From NCBI GenBank assembly GCA_022825925.1, contig JAJDVW010000037.1:16504-80503 (forward strand): a DNA stretch of 64,000 bases, given 5' to 3'. Origin of the DNA: Pseudomonadales bacterium (GTDB taxonomy: Bacteria; Pseudomonadota; Gammaproteobacteria; Pseudomonadales; Azotimanducaceae). A model generated the notes under the pieces. It saw nothing but the letters and a program-made list of their open reading frames with translations, did not search any database and was not told the origin of the DNA. The translations under genes were made by a program, and so were the position numbers. Positions 1-9,805 of the stretch are shown one piece after another; position 1 is the stretch's first letter; every line of letters starts with the position of its first letter.

Positions 1-186
1 GCCGTTCAGCGCCGACAGACCCTCGATCGCCGCCGTCAGCTCCATGCGGTTGTTGGTCGTGTGGGGTTCCGCCCCCGTCACGAGACGTTCGCGGTCCCCA
101 TGGCGCAGCGTTGCCGCCCATCCGCCGGCCCCGGGGTTCCCGCGACAGGCGCCGTCCGTGAAGATCTCGATGCGTGGCCCGGTCAC
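1..186 (-). CDS. rnhA: Ribonuclease HI, N-terminal part (cut by window edge)
   Basis: Encodes the first 62 residues of RNase HI, which degrades the RNA strand of RNA-DNA hybrids during replication. The translation shows the family's first catalytic aspartate in [12 protein letters not shown] and the catalytic glutamate in [12 protein letters not shown]. The start is GTG at 186-184, overlapping the TGA of the upstream methyltransferase as GTGA, which implies translational coupling. The C-terminal half lies left of the window. A methyltransferase-rnhA pair is a conserved gammaproteobacterial arrangement. Confidence 0.93.
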   Translation of the reverse strand, partial: MTGPRIEIFTDGACRGNPGAGGWAATLRHGDRERLVTGAEPHTTNNRMELTAAIEGLSALNG

Positions 187-995
187 GGAGACGCCGCGCC
201 TTCCGTGGGCGCCGGGGGCCCCTGGCGCGCGGCGGTCCCTCCTCCCGGGGCCACGGCCACGTGCGTCGCGCCCGGCACGGTCAGGGGCGGCGTGCGCTCG
301 GCGCTCCGGGAGAACACGTGCGTACCGGGAATCCGCGCCAGGGACTCCTTCGTCGCGAGGGTCAGGTACACGCCTCCGACCGGGGCCTGGCTACGGTTGA
401 GCCAGCCGCTGAGCCGCCGCCACCGCGGATGGGTCAGCCTCAGGTTGAGGGTCGCCCGGTAGTTCAGGTAGTGCACCCTGCCCTCGCGGACGAAACCGAG
501 GACCGCGAGCCACTCGTTGAGCCGGAACGCGCTCACGGGCCCCATGCGCCGCCCGAGACGGCTCACCGCCCAGAGCGACACCGGGTTGAAGCTGCAGACG
601 AGCAGGCGTCCGCCCGGACGGATCACGCGGGTGACTTCCCGCATCGCGGTGCGCGGGTCGCGCGCATACTCGAGGGCGTGGTGCAGGACGACACCGTCCA
701 CGCTGTTCGACGCAAGCGGAAGCGACTCGGCGCGCGCCACGAGGGAAGCGACGTTGTCGCACGGCGCCACGGGCATCGACGCCCCGGCAAAGAGCCGGCT
801 CTTGACCATGCAGCGGGAAGTCGCGTCCGTGGCTTCCGGGACCGGTCCCAGCCACAGCAGGCAATCGCCGTGGAAACGCCGGACGCGCTCGCGGAGCAGG
901 TCGGTCTCGCGATGCAGCAAATCCCGGCCGGGCTCGGACGCGAACCAGTCCGCGAGGGCTCCGAAGCCAGTCTTGCGTTCCCCGTTCCGTTGCAA
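183..995 (-). CDS. SAM-dependent methyltransferase (class I) upstream of rnhA
   Basis: A 270-residue protein with class I methyltransferase features. The central region contains [19 protein letters not shown] (post-motif II acidic/hydrophobic strand) and [15 protein letters not shown] (motif III region), typical of the Methyltransf_11 fold. The N-terminal glycine-rich SAM loop is weak. The apparent start is TTG at 995 (residues MQRNGERK), and no better start is visible. The gene is divergent from mltD, and its stop overlaps the rnhA start. In Pseudomonas-like genomes the equivalent methyltransferase lies between rnhA and the glyoxalase/mltD region. The substrate is unknown. Confidence 0.85.
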   Translation of the reverse strand: MQRNGERKTGFGALADWFASEPGRDLLHRETDLLRERVRRFHGDCLLWLGPVPEATDATSRCMVKSRLFAGASMPVAPCDNVASLVARAESLPLASNSVDGVVLHHALEYARDPRTAMREVTRVIRPGGRLLVCSFNPVSLWAVSRLGRRMGPVSAFRLNEWLAVLGFVREGRVHYLNYRATLNLRLTHPRWRRLSGWLNRSQAPVGGVYLTLATKESLARIPGTHVFSRSAERTPPLTVPGATHVAVAPGGGTAARQGPPAPTEGAASP

Positions 996-1110
996 ATCCC
1001 GACGCTATCCCGCAAAGTCGCCCACGAACCGGCGGCATTGTCCATCGCCGCCGCACCATCCGCAAGGCAAACGCTGGCAAAGGATCTCCGGATCGCATGG
1101 ATCGGGCGGT

Positions 1111-2730
1111 TTGAGCATCGTCATTACAGTCAGGCCGCGCACCCTCGATCGGTCCCGCGGCGCCGGCGTCCGGCGCGGGGCCGCCGCGCTCGCCATCCTG
1201 ACGGCCGCGTGCCTGGCGCCGCCCGCCGCCGGCACCGCGATGCTCTCCGCGGACGGAACGGACGCGGCGCTCCTGCGTTCCGTCCCCGACTGGCTCGTGC
1301 GCCCTCCGGAGCCGGCGCCTCCGGAGCCGCTTCCGCCGCAGACGGGAAACCCGCTTCCCGGGTTCCTCGATACGCTGCGTGCGAACTTCGTGCTGGACCA
1401 CGCGCTCGAGCGACCGCAGGTGCGGGCCGAGATCGCCTGGGTCCGGCGCAATCCAGAGTTCCTGGACCGGGTGATCCCGCGCGCGGAGCGACATCTTCCA
1501 GGCATCTGCGAGGTCGTGCTGGCGCGGGGGATGCCGGGGGAACTCTGCCTGCTCCCGGTCATCGAGAGCGCCCTCAACCCGTTCGCGAGGTCCCGGAGCG
1601 GGGCCGTGGGCCTGTGGCAGTTCATCCCCGGTACGGCGCGCCGGTACGACCTGAAGATCGACTGGTGGGCGGACGAACGCCGCGACCCCGTGGCGTCCAC
1701 CGACGCGGCGCTACGCTACCTGAGCGACCTCCATGGGATGTTCGGCGACTGGCTTCTCGCGCTGGCCGCGTACAACTGCGGGGAACACCAGGTGGCACGG
1801 CGGCTGGACGCCGCTCCGGACGGGAGTTCGTTTTTCGACCTCAGGCGGCTGCCCCGCGAGACGCGGGCGTACGTCCCGCGCCTGCTCGCCTTCGCGGCGA
1901 TCTTCGCGGACCCGGACGCCCACGGCATCCGGCTCCCGGGCCGGCTGGGCCGCAACGTGGCGTTAGCCCCGACCTACGCCCCGGTGACCCTCGCGGGCCA
2001 GATGGACCTGTCCCGCGTGGCCGAGGCCAGCGCCCTGACCCTCGAGGAACTCTACCAGCTCAATCCCGGACTCAACCAGTGGGCCACGCATCCGGAGGGA
2101 CCCCACCGGATCCTCGTCCCGGCCGCGCGCTCCGAGGCGCTCGGACGCGCGCTCGCACAGGTGCCGCCCGAGGAACGCGTCCGCTGGGTGCGGCACCGCA
2201 TCGCCCCGAACGAGACCCTGGGGCACATCGCGCTGCGCTACCGCACCGACGTGGCCACCCTCATGCGGACGAACGACCTGGCACGCACGTTGATCCGGAC
2301 CGGCGACACGCTCCTCGTGCCCCGCTCCGGGCGCAACGCCGGTTTGCCCCCGGCGCGGGGCCGACCGCAACGCAGCAGCGTTTACGTGGTGCAGGCCGGC
2401 GACTCGCTGTGGGAGATCAGCAGGCGGCTCGGCGTCCCACTCGAGACGCTCATGCGCGAGAACGGGATGGGCCCGGAGGAGTTGCTGCGCATCGGCCGGC
2501 GATTGACCCTGCCTTCCGCGGGGGCGGCGTTGGACCCCACGGCGGCCGGATCCGGCCGGGCCGGGCCGGAGATCGTGCGGTACCGGGTGCGTCGGGGGGA
2601 CTCGCTTGATCGGATCGCGCGCGAATTCGGCGTGTCCGTGCGGGACATCGCGACCTGGAACGCGCTCGACCCGAAGGCCTACATCTTTCCGAACCAGGAA
2701 CTCGTGCTTCGCCTCGGCGTCCGCGGATAA
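1111..2730 (+). CDS. mltD: Membrane-bound lytic murein transglycosylase D with three LysM repeats
   Basis: Cleaves peptidoglycan glycan strands to 1,6-anhydromuropeptides in the periplasm. The 539-residue product begins with a hydrophobic leader ending in LTAAC, a possible but non-canonical lipobox. The SLT catalytic core follows: LLPVIESALNPFARS carries the catalytic Glu, followed by GLWQFIPGTARRY and LALAAYNCGE. Three LysM repeats close the protein, around HRIAPNETLGHIALRY, YVVQAGDSLWEISRRL and YRVRRGDSLDRIAREF. The start chosen is TTG at 1111, the nearest one upstream of the leader with no good ATG available, so it is uncertain. The gene converges with ppiD, leaving a 10-bp gap. Confidence 0.9.
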   Translation: MSIVITVRPRTLDRSRGAGVRRGAAALAILTAACLAPPAAGTAMLSADGTDAALLRSVPDWLVRPPEPAPPEPLPPQTGNPLPGFLDTLRANFVLDHALERPQVRAEIAWVRRNPEFLDRVIPRAERHLPGICEVVLARGMPGELCLLPVIESALNPFARSRSGAVGLWQFIPGTARRYDLKIDWWADERRDPVASTDAALRYLSDLHGMFGDWLLALAAYNCGEHQVARRLDAAPDGSSFFDLRRLPRETRAYVPRLLAFAAIFADPDAHGIRLPGRLGRNVALAPTYAPVTLAGQMDLSRVAEASALTLEELYQLNPGLNQWATHPEGPHRILVPAARSEALGRALAQVPPEERVRWVRHRIAPNETLGHIALRYRTDVATLMRTNDLARTLIRTGDTLLVPRSGRNAGLPPARGRPQRSSVYVVQAGDSLWEISRRLGVPLETLMRENGMGPEELLRIGRRLTLPSAGAALDPTAAGSGRAGPEIVRYRVRRGDSLDRIAREFGVSVRDIATWNALDPKAYIFPNQELVLRLGVRG

Positions 2731-2740
2731 GGCCAGCCCC

Positions 2741-4663
2741 TCAGGGCGAGACAGTCCCGAGATCCAGCCCGGCATCCACCCGTAGCGACGCCAGGAGCGC
2801 GCTCATGTCGCGCTCGCGGGCCCAGGCGCCGAGTTGCGTGCGCATCGCGGCGCGTTCGCTCTCCGTCATCGCTCCGAAGTCGCCGGGTTCGATGCGCGTC
2901 ACCGTCACCACGGCGTGTCCGTCGCCCGGAAGCTCGACGTTCGTCGCGGCCCGCTCCCCGGCGGACGCCAGGGGCAGCTCGAACGCGGCCTGACCGACCG
3001 CGGGCGGCAGGTCGGGGGCGGCAGCCGTCACCGACTCCCGGACGTTCCATTCCAGGCCGTAGTCCGCGGCGATGTCCGCGACCGCTTCGCCCGACGCCGT
3101 GCGGTCGAGCGCCGCCGTGGCAGCCGAGCGCGCCGCGTCGTCGCCCCGTTCCGCGAGCAGTTGCGCGCGGATGTCGTCCCGGGCTTCCTCGAGCGGGATC
3201 TCGGCCGGGGGGTGCCGCGTCGCGACGCGGGCCACGACTGCCGTGTCGCCCGTCCGGATGGCCGGGCTGTTGTAGCCTTCGTGCAGGACGTCCGCCTCGA
3301 ACACCGCGTCGCGGAGCGTGGCGTCGGCGAACGGGCCCGTCGCCGCGTCGCGGGTCACGCCGTCCACCCGTTCGACCGGCAGCTCGAGCGCGGCGCCGAC
3401 CCCCTCGAGCGTGTCCGGCTCCTCGAAGGCGATCTCGTCCATCTGGCGCAGCCGTTCGTCGAACGCGTCCTGCGCGCGGGTGCGCCGCAGCTCCGCCGAC
3501 AACCGCTCCCTCGCCTCCTCGAACGTGGGCGGCTCCGTCTCCTCGATCTCGAGGAGGCGGATGAGGTGCACGCCGAAAGCCGTGACCACGGGTTCGGAGA
3601 GTTCGCCGACCTCGAGGTCCCACAGCGCGCTCTCGAACGCGGCGTCGAACACGTCACGACCGACGAGCCCCAGGTCGCCCCCGTTCCCGGCGGACCCGGG
3701 ATCCTCCGACAGCTCCCGCGCCTTCTCCTCGAAAGCGTCTTCGAAGGAGTCGCCGCCCTGCAGTTCCCGCCGGACTTCGGCGAGTTGCGCGATCGCGTCC
3801 GCCTCCGACCGGTCGTCGCCCACCTCCAGGAGAATGTGGGCTCCCCGGCGACGGCGGGCGTCCCCTGCGGCCATGCGGTCCCGTTCCTCCGCCGCGAACG
3901 CCTCCCGAACGTCGGCCTCGGTCAACTCGATGCCGTCCGCCAGATCGGCGAGGGAGAGTCTCACGTACTCGACGTCCAGCCGTTCCGGGGTCATGAACCG
4001 GTCGACGTGGTAGTCGTGATAGGCCGCGATGTCCTCCTCGGAGACCTCGATGTCCGCCGCGAAGTCCTCCGTGCGGAACGCGAGCCACGCGACGTCGCGC
4101 CGCTGGGTGAGCAGACCGGCCGCCTCCCGCACCTCCCGGTCCGTCGGCGTCCCGGTGTCGCCGACGCTACCGGCGAGCTGGACGATCAACGTGTTGTTCG
4201 CGAGTTCGTCCTGGTAGGACGAGGGCGAGAAGCCCGAACTGGCGAGGACCGCGCGGAACCGGTCTTCGTCGAAGGTCCCTTCCACCTGGAACTCCGGGTT
4301 CCGAAGGATGTCCCGGTTGAGCCGGTTCGCCGACGCGGCGAGCCCCATATCCTCCGCCGTCTGCCGCAGGAGCGTCTGGTCGACGAGCAGGCCCAGCGTC
4401 GATTGGCGCAGCAGCGACTCGTCGATGAGGGAGGGGTCGGCGCTCTCGCCCATCTGGCGCAGGATGTCGCGGCGCCGCCGCTCCATCTCGACGCCGAGCA
4501 GGGCTTCGGTGATGTCCTCGCCGTTCACGGTGATGGCCACCGGCTCGCCCACGGCGAACAGGTTGAACGCTCCGAACCCGAACACGGTCAGGACGAAGGC
4601 GATGATGCCGACCATGATCTTGGCGCCCATCGACTGGGCGCCGTCGCGCATTCTTTGCAGCAT
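2741..4663 (-). CDS. ppiD: Periplasmic folding chaperone / peptidyl-prolyl isomerase PpiD
   Basis: A 640-residue inner-membrane-anchored chaperone of the Sec translocon exit. The N-terminus (MLQRMRDGAQSMGAKIMVG) runs into a single membrane helix around residues 16-38. A SurA_N-like chaperone region and one parvulin (PPIC) domain follow, seen around RRRGAHILLEVGDD through GVHLIRLLEIEE. Family length is about 620-640. It follows hupB by 117 bp, the conserved lon-hupB-ppiD order, and probably shares the hupB promoter. Several frames antisense to it are open only because of the GC-rich composition. Confidence 0.93.
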   Translation of the reverse strand: MLQRMRDGAQSMGAKIMVGIIAFVLTVFGFGAFNLFAVGEPVAITVNGEDITEALLGVEMERRRRDILRQMGESADPSLIDESLLRQSTLGLLVDQTLLRQTAEDMGLAASANRLNRDILRNPEFQVEGTFDEDRFRAVLASSGFSPSSYQDELANNTLIVQLAGSVGDTGTPTDREVREAAGLLTQRRDVAWLAFRTEDFAADIEVSEEDIAAYHDYHVDRFMTPERLDVEYVRLSLADLADGIELTEADVREAFAAEERDRMAAGDARRRRGAHILLEVGDDRSEADAIAQLAEVRRELQGGDSFEDAFEEKARELSEDPGSAGNGGDLGLVGRDVFDAAFESALWDLEVGELSEPVVTAFGVHLIRLLEIEETEPPTFEEARERLSAELRRTRAQDAFDERLRQMDEIAFEEPDTLEGVGAALELPVERVDGVTRDAATGPFADATLRDAVFEADVLHEGYNSPAIRTGDTAVVARVATRHPPAEIPLEEARDDIRAQLLAERGDDAARSAATAALDRTASGEAVADIAADYGLEWNVRESVTAAAPDLPPAVGQAAFELPLASAGERAATNVELPGDGHAVVTVTRIEPGDFGAMTESERAAMRTQLGAWARERDMSALLASLRVDAGLDLGTVSP

Positions 4664-4780
4664 CGATCAGCCCCCCCGGCTCAGGGACGCTCGGTCAGGC
4701 GCGCCGCGACTCGCGGCTGGCGCATGCGTGGCGGCTGGCGGCGTCGCACGCCGACGTTCGACGCCCGCGACCGGCCCGGG

Positions 4781-5053
4781 TCAGTTCAGGGCGTCCCGGA
4801 GCGCCTTGCCGGCCTTGAAGGCGGGGACTCTCGCGGCGGCGATCTGGATGCTCGCGCCGGTCTGTGGATTCCGCCCGGTACGCGCGCCCCGCTCTCGAAC
4901 GGCGAACGTGCCGAAACCGACGAGCGTAACGGGTTCGGCGTTCTTCAGGGAGTCGGCGATCGCGTCCAAGGCCGCATCCAGGGCCCGGCCGGCCTCGGCC
5001 TTCGGGATGTCCGCGGACTCCGAAATCCGTTCGATGAGTTCCGATTTGTTCAT
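4781..5053 (-). CDS. hupB: DNA-binding protein HU (beta type)
   Basis: A 90-residue HU/IHF-family nucleoid protein starting [20 protein letters not shown]. It contains the diagnostic DNA-binding arm [21 protein letters not shown]. The full family length (90) and its position between lon and ppiD identify it as the HU-beta gene. A strong sigma70-like promoter lies about 100 bp upstream. Confidence 0.97.
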   Translation of the reverse strand: MNKSELIERISESADIPKAEAGRALDAALDAIADSLKNAEPVTLVGFGTFAVRERGARTGRNPQTGASIQIAAARVPAFKAGKALRDALN

Positions 5054-5156
5054 TGAGATCCCTCGTTGATGGGAAACGCTGTTCTTCCTGATGCCTTCGG
5101 CCGAGTCTCGCGTTCGGCGGGGTTCCGGCGGGCCGTCGAATCTGCCTTCGCGACCG

Positions 5157-5186
5157 GTTATACCAACGCCGAAAAATCCTTGTCAA
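5157..5186 (-). promoter_or_regulatory. Sigma70-type promoter of hupB (-ppiD)
   Basis: On the minus strand TTGACA (5186-5181) is followed after 18 bp by TATAAC (5162-5157). This is a full -35 consensus and 5/6 of the -10. Transcription would begin near 5150, giving a ~97-nt leader before the hupB ATG. Confidence 0.75.
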
Positions 5187-5200
5187 ACGCGAAGTGCCGT

Positions 5201-7597
5201 TCAGTGCGGATTGATCGGAACGCCCCGCCTCGCCCCGTCTCCCGCGGCGCGCACGGTCTCCTGGCCGAGGGCCGGCGCCGGGGGCCGCTCGAGCGCCGCG
5301 GCGATGACGTCATCCATCCAGGCCACCGGGGTGATCGTCAGCTCGTCCTTGATGTTCTCCGGCACCTCCTTGAGGTCCCGCTCGTTGCCCTCGGGGATGA
5401 TGACGCGGCCGACGCCGCCCCGCCGCGCGGCCAGCAGCTTCTCCTTCAGGCCGCCGATGGCAAGCACCCGCCCGCGCAGCGTGATCTCGCCGGTCATGGC
5501 GATGTCCGCGCGTACCGGGATCCCCGTCAGGACGGACACCAGGGCCATGCACATCCCGATCCCCGCGCTCGGTCCGTCCTTGGGCGTGGCGCCCTCCGGA
5601 ACGTGGATGTGGAAGTCGTGCTTCTCGTGGAAATCCGGCGCGACTCCGAGCACTTCCGCACGGCTGCGCACGAAGGTGAGGGCCGCCTGGATCGACTCCT
5701 GCATGACGTCGCCGAGCGAGCCGGTCTTGGTCTGGCGTCCCTTGCCGGGCACCGCGACCGCCTCGATGTTGAGCAGTTCGCCGCCGACCTCCGTCCACGC
5801 AAGCCCGGTCACGACCCCTACGCGGTTCTCCTCTTCCGCCCGGCCGTAGTCGTATCGCGCCACGCCGTTGTAATGCTCGATGCGCTCGGGAACGAGCGTC
5901 GCATCGATGTCCGCGGACGTCGTGGCGTGCTCCTTGACGATCTTCCGGCACAGCTTCGCGATCTCGCGCTCGAGCCCGCGGACCCCGGCTTCCTTGGTGT
6001 AGTAGCGGATCAGCCGCACGATGGCGGCGTCCGTGACGGCGAGGTCGTCCGCCTTGAGACCGGTCAGGCGCTTCTGCTTCGGCACGAGGAAGCGCGACGC
6101 GATGTTGACCTTCTCGTCCTCCGTGTAGCCGGGGAGGCGAATGACCTCCATCCGGTCGAGCAACGCCGGCGGGATGTTCATGGAATTGGACGTGCAGATG
6201 AAGAACACGTCCGAGAGGTCGTAGTCGACTTCCAGGTAGTGGTCGTTGAAGGTGTTGTTCTGCTCGGGATCCAGCACCTCGAGCAGCGCGGATGCCGGAT
6301 CCCCGCGGAAGTCCATGCCCATCTTGTCCACTTCGTCGAGGAGGAAGAGCGGGTTGCGCACGCCCGCCTTGACCATCTTCTGCACGACCTTGCCGGGCAG
6401 CGCGCCGATGTAGGTCCGGCGGTGTCCCCGGATCTCCGCCTCGTCCCGCACGCCGCCGAGGGCCATGCGCACGAACTTCCGGTTCGTCGCGCGGGCGATC
6501 GACTCGCCGAGGGAGGTCTTGCCGACGCCGGGGGGCCCGACGAAACACAGTACGGGGCCCTTCACCCTGCTGACCCGCCCCTGCACGGCCAGATACTCCA
6601 CGATGCGTTCCTTGACCTCCTCCAGCCCGTAGTGGTCCTCGTCCAGGATCTTCTGGGCGGCGTTCAGGTCGCGCCGGATACGGCTCTTCCTGCGCCACGG
6701 GACGCTGAGCAGCCAGTCGAGGTAACCCCGCACCACGGTGGCCTCCGCGGACATCGGCGCCATCATCCTGAGCTTCGACAGCTCGCCGACCGCCTGCTCC
6801 TTGACTTCGCGCGGCATGCCCGCCTCTTCGACCTTCCGGGCGAGTTCGTCGAACTCCCCCGGCGCGTCGTCGATGCCGCCGAGCTCCTTCTGGATCGCCT
6901 TGATCTGCTCGTTCAGGTAGTACTCGCGCTGGCTCTTCTCCATCTGTTTCTTGACGCGCCCATGGATGCGCTTCTCCACCTGCTGAAGCTCCACCTCCTT
7001 GTCCATCGCCGCCATGACCCGCGCGATGCGGGCATCGAGGTCGAACGCCTCGAGCACCGCCTGGCGCTCCTCGACGTCGAGCGACATCCGGGCCGCGATC
7101 GTGTCCACCAGCCGCCCCGGCTCCTCGATGGCGGACACGGCCGCGAGGGCTTCCTGAGGGGCCTTCCCGGCGGTCTCGACGTAGGTCTCGAACTTGGACT
7201 TCACCGCCCGCACCGCAGCCTCGCGGGCGTCCCGCTCCATCTCGGCCTCGGGCACGGCCTCCACGTCGGCGGCGAGGTGCGCCCCGCCGTCGCCCAGGCG
7301 CAGGACTCGCGCGCGCGCACTCCCTTCGACGAGCACCTTCACCGTGCCGTCCGGCAACTTGAGCAGTTGCAGGACCGTCGACAGCGTCCCCACCGGGAAC
7401 AGGTCGTCCCGCCCCGGGTTCTCCTGCGCGGCGTTGCGCTTGGCGACCAGCAGGATGCGCTTGTCCGACGCCATGGCGGCCTCGAGGGCCGCGATGGAGG
7501 ACCGGGTACCGACGAAGAGGGGATGGACGCCGTGCGGGTACACGACCATGTCCCGCAACGGGAGGACGGGAAGGTCCGCCTGGGTACGTTCGCTCAC
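5201..7597 (-). CDS. lon: ATP-dependent protease Lon
   Basis: Cytoplasmic AAA+ serine protease of 798 residues (family about 780-810). The N-terminal substrate-binding LON domain starts at LPVLPLRDMVVYPHG. The AAA+ module carries Walker A GPPGVGKTSLGE and Walker B FLLDEVDKMG. The protease domain has the catalytic serine in PKDGPSAGIGM and a downstream catalytic lysine region (GLKEKLLAARRGG). The start is GTG at 7597. It lies 45 bp after clpX and upstream of hupB, the conserved clpP-clpX-lon-hupB order. The C-terminus has a short unconserved tail. Confidence 0.97.
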   Translation of the reverse strand: MSERTQADLPVLPLRDMVVYPHGVHPLFVGTRSSIAALEAAMASDKRILLVAKRNAAQENPGRDDLFPVGTLSTVLQLLKLPDGTVKVLVEGSARARVLRLGDGGAHLAADVEAVPEAEMERDAREAAVRAVKSKFETYVETAGKAPQEALAAVSAIEEPGRLVDTIAARMSLDVEERQAVLEAFDLDARIARVMAAMDKEVELQQVEKRIHGRVKKQMEKSQREYYLNEQIKAIQKELGGIDDAPGEFDELARKVEEAGMPREVKEQAVGELSKLRMMAPMSAEATVVRGYLDWLLSVPWRRKSRIRRDLNAAQKILDEDHYGLEEVKERIVEYLAVQGRVSRVKGPVLCFVGPPGVGKTSLGESIARATNRKFVRMALGGVRDEAEIRGHRRTYIGALPGKVVQKMVKAGVRNPLFLLDEVDKMGMDFRGDPASALLEVLDPEQNNTFNDHYLEVDYDLSDVFFICTSNSMNIPPALLDRMEVIRLPGYTEDEKVNIASRFLVPKQKRLTGLKADDLAVTDAAIVRLIRYYTKEAGVRGLEREIAKLCRKIVKEHATTSADIDATLVPERIEHYNGVARYDYGRAEEENRVGVVTGLAWTEVGGELLNIEAVAVPGKGRQTKTGSLGDVMQESIQAALTFVRSRAEVLGVAPDFHEKHDFHIHVPEGATPKDGPSAGIGMCMALVSVLTGIPVRADIAMTGEITLRGRVLAIGGLKEKLLAARRGGVGRVIIPEGNERDLKEVPENIKDELTITPVAWMDDVIAAALERPPAPALGQETVRAAGDGARRGVPINPH

Positions 7598-7642
7598 GGG
7601 GTCACTCGGGCCGGGAAGCGGACCGGGTTCGGCGCCCGGCGG

Positions 7643-9013
7643 TCAGTCTTCCGGCGCCGCCTTCGCACGATCCACGTTTTCGTAGAGCAGCATCGGCTCG
7701 GTCTCGCCGCGGATGACGCTGCCGTCGATGACGACCTTCTTCACCGACTCCGTCGACGGCAGCCGGTACATCGTGTCGAGCAGCACGGACTCGAGTATCG
7801 AGCGCAGTCCGCGGGCGCCGGTCTTGCGCTCCATGGCCTTCACGGCCACCGCCGTGAGGGCGTCCTCCCGGAAGTCCACCTGCACGCCCTCCATGTCGAA
7901 CAGCTTCGCGTACTGCTTGGTGAGCGAGTTCTTCGGGTCCGTGAGGATCTGCACGAGGGCGTCGCTGTCGAGTTCGTCGAGGGTCGCGACGACCGGCAGC
8001 CGCCCCACGAACTCGGGAATGAGCCCGTACTTGATGAGGTCCTCCGGTTCCACCTGGCGCAGCGTGTCGCCGATGTTCTTGCCCTCCCGCTCGCCGCGGA
8101 CCTCCGCCCCGAAACCGATGCCGCTCCTGGCGGAACGATCCACGATCACCTTGTCGAGGCCCGAGAAGGCGCCGCCGCAGATGAACAGGATGTTGCCGGT
8201 GTCGACCTGGAGGAACTCCTGCTGGGGATGCTTGCGTCCGCCCTGGGGCGGCACGGAGGCGATCGTCCCCTCGATGAGCTTCAGGAGGGCCTGCTGGACG
8301 CCTTCTCCGGAGACGTCGCGCGTGATCGACGGGTTGTCCGACTTGCGCGAGATCTTGTCGATCTCGTCGATGTAGACGATGCCGACCTGGGCCTTCTCGA
8401 CGTCGTAGTCGCACTTCTGCAGGAGCTTCTGGATGATGTTCTCGACATCCTCCCCGACGTATCCGGCCTCGGTGAGCGTGGTCGCGTCGGCGATCGTGAA
8501 CGGCACGTCGAGGAGCCGCGCGAGGGTCTCGGCCAGCAGCGTCTTGCCGCAGCCGGTCGGGCCGATCAGCAGGATGTTCGACTTGGACAGCTCGACCTCG
8601 TCGCGCTTCTCGCGCGGCTTCGCCTTCGTCTTTGCGGCACCGGAGGCCGCACCGGAGGAGGCACCCGAACCGCCGCTGCCCGAGCCCGATGCGGAGCCGT
8701 TGTAGTTCAGCCGCTTGTAGTGGTTGTAGACCGCGACAGAAAGGACTTTCTTGGCGTGCTCCTGGCCGATGACGTACTCGTCCAGGATCCCCTTGATCTC
8801 TACCGGGACCGGCAGCCGGTCGGCGTCCTTGCCGTCGCTGCCTTCCTGGACTTCCTCCCGGATGATGTCGGTGCAGAGCTCCACGCACTCGTCGCAGATG
8901 AAGACGGACGGCCCGGCAATGACCTTGCGGACCTCGTGCTGGCTCTTGCCGCAGAACGAGCAGTAGACGAGCTTACCGGAGTCACCGCCCCTGCCGGAGT
9001 TACGATCCGCCAT
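7643..9013 (-). CDS. clpX: ClpXP protease ATPase subunit ClpX
   Basis: Unfoldase that recognises substrates and feeds them to ClpP. The 456 residues comprise an N-terminal C4 zinc-binding domain (CSFCGKSQ...CDECVELC, near residues 19-48) and an AAA+ domain with Walker A GPTGCGKT and Walker [10 protein letters not shown]. The ClpP-contact (IGF-type) region appears as SGIGFGAEV. An insert after residue ~110, [20 protein letters not shown], is an unusual Gly/Ser/Ala-rich linker between the zinc domain and the ATPase. The ATG at 9013 is preceded by three 11-bp tandem repeats. Confidence 0.97.
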   Translation of the reverse strand: MADRNSGRGGDSGKLVYCSFCGKSQHEVRKVIAGPSVFICDECVELCTDIIREEVQEGSDGKDADRLPVPVEIKGILDEYVIGQEHAKKVLSVAVYNHYKRLNYNGSASGSGSGGSGASSGAASGAAKTKAKPREKRDEVELSKSNILLIGPTGCGKTLLAETLARLLDVPFTIADATTLTEAGYVGEDVENIIQKLLQKCDYDVEKAQVGIVYIDEIDKISRKSDNPSITRDVSGEGVQQALLKLIEGTIASVPPQGGRKHPQQEFLQVDTGNILFICGGAFSGLDKVIVDRSARSGIGFGAEVRGEREGKNIGDTLRQVEPEDLIKYGLIPEFVGRLPVVATLDELDSDALVQILTDPKNSLTKQYAKLFDMEGVQVDFREDALTAVAVKAMERKTGARGLRSILESVLLDTMYRLPSTESVKKVVIDGSVIRGETEPMLLYENVDRAKAAPED

Positions 9014-9021
9014 ACTTTCCC

Positions 9022-9054
9022 TTAGTGCTCCGTTAGTGCTCTGTCAGTGCTGCC
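9022..9054 (-). repeat. Three 11-bp tandem repeats directly upstream of clpX
   Basis: Plus-strand units TTAGTGCTCCG, TTAGTGCTCTG and TCAGTGCTGCC occupy 9022-9032, 9033-9043 and 9044-9054. In clpX mRNA sense they read as repeated GGAGCACTAA-like units ending 8 nt before the ATG, so they form part of the leader or ribosome-loading region. Two palindromic TTGCAA hexamers (9088-9093 and 9104-9109) lie further upstream. Confidence 0.6.
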
Positions 9055-9153
9055 CTTGGCGCTGCGCCGCCTGCCCCTCAACCTTGCTTGCAACGGCGAG
9101 ATATTGCAACCCGCTCCCGCTCCCGCGGCTGTTTCATGGATGGCGGCGCCCCG

Positions 9154-9792
9154 TTACGAGGAGACCGCCGTGAGCTCGGCGCGCGGGTGCTGCACCGAGT
9201 CGATGAGCCCGTACTCGACGGCGTCGTCCGGGCTCATCCAGTAGTCCCGGTCGGTGTCCTGGGAGATGCGCTCGACATCCTGTCCGGTGTGGCGCGCCAG
9301 GATCTCGTTGAGACGCTGTCGCACGGCGACGATCTCCCGCGCCTGGATCTCGATGTCCGCGGCGACGCCGCGGGACCCGCCGGCCGGCTGGTGCAGCATC
9401 ACCCGCGCGTTCGGCAGCGCCATGCGCTTGCCGCGCGTCCCGGCGGCGAGCAGGAACGCCCCCATGCTCGCGGCCTGGCCGATGCACATGGTCGAAACGT
9501 CACAGCGCACGAACTGCATCGTGTCGTAGATGGCGAGCCCGGCGGTGACCGCCCCCCCCGGCGAGTTGATGTAGAGGTGCACGTCCTTGTCCGGGTTCTC
9601 GGATTCGGCGAACAGCAGTTGCGCCACGACCAGGTTGGCGACGTTGTCGTCGACCGGTCCGACCAGGAACACGATGCGCTCCCGCAGGAGCCGGGAGTAG
9701 ATGTCGTAGGCCCGCTCGCCACGGGCGCTCTGCTCCACGACCATGGGCACCAGTCCCAGGTTGCGGACGGATGGGGGGATTCGGTCTTCCAC
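9154..9792 (-). CDS. clpP: ATP-dependent Clp protease proteolytic subunit ClpP
   Basis: A 212-residue serine peptidase of the tetradecameric ClpP barrel. The catalytic triad is visible: Ser in [11 protein letters not shown], His in MLHQPAGG, Asp in DTDRDYWMS. The N-terminal [23 protein letters not shown] is diagnostic. An in-frame start lies further upstream, but it would overlap tig by about 80 bp. GTG at 9792-9790 is preferred because GGAGG sits 5 nt upstream, just after the tig stop. It is the middle gene of tig-clpP-clpX. Confidence 0.96.
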   Translation of the reverse strand: MEDRIPPSVRNLGLVPMVVEQSARGERAYDIYSRLLRERIVFLVGPVDDNVANLVVAQLLFAESENPDKDVHLYINSPGGAVTAGLAIYDTMQFVRCDVSTMCIGQAASMGAFLLAAGTRGKRMALPNARVMLHQPAGGSRGVAADIEIQAREIVAVRQRLNEILARHTGQDVERISQDTDRDYWMSPDDAVEYGLIDSVQHPRAELTAVSS

Positions 9793-9805
9793 GGGCAGCC
9801 TCCGG

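Noticed and set aside
174..2609. Long plus-strand frame overlapping the methyltransferase and mltD
   Set aside because: Arg/Pro/Ala-rich translation without domain motifs. It is a GC-composition shadow; the LysM/SLT frame is the real one.
5066..9025. 1319-codon open frame antisense to lon and clpX
   Set aside because: No recognisable domains and His/Arg/Asp-rich low-complexity content, antisense to two certain genes.
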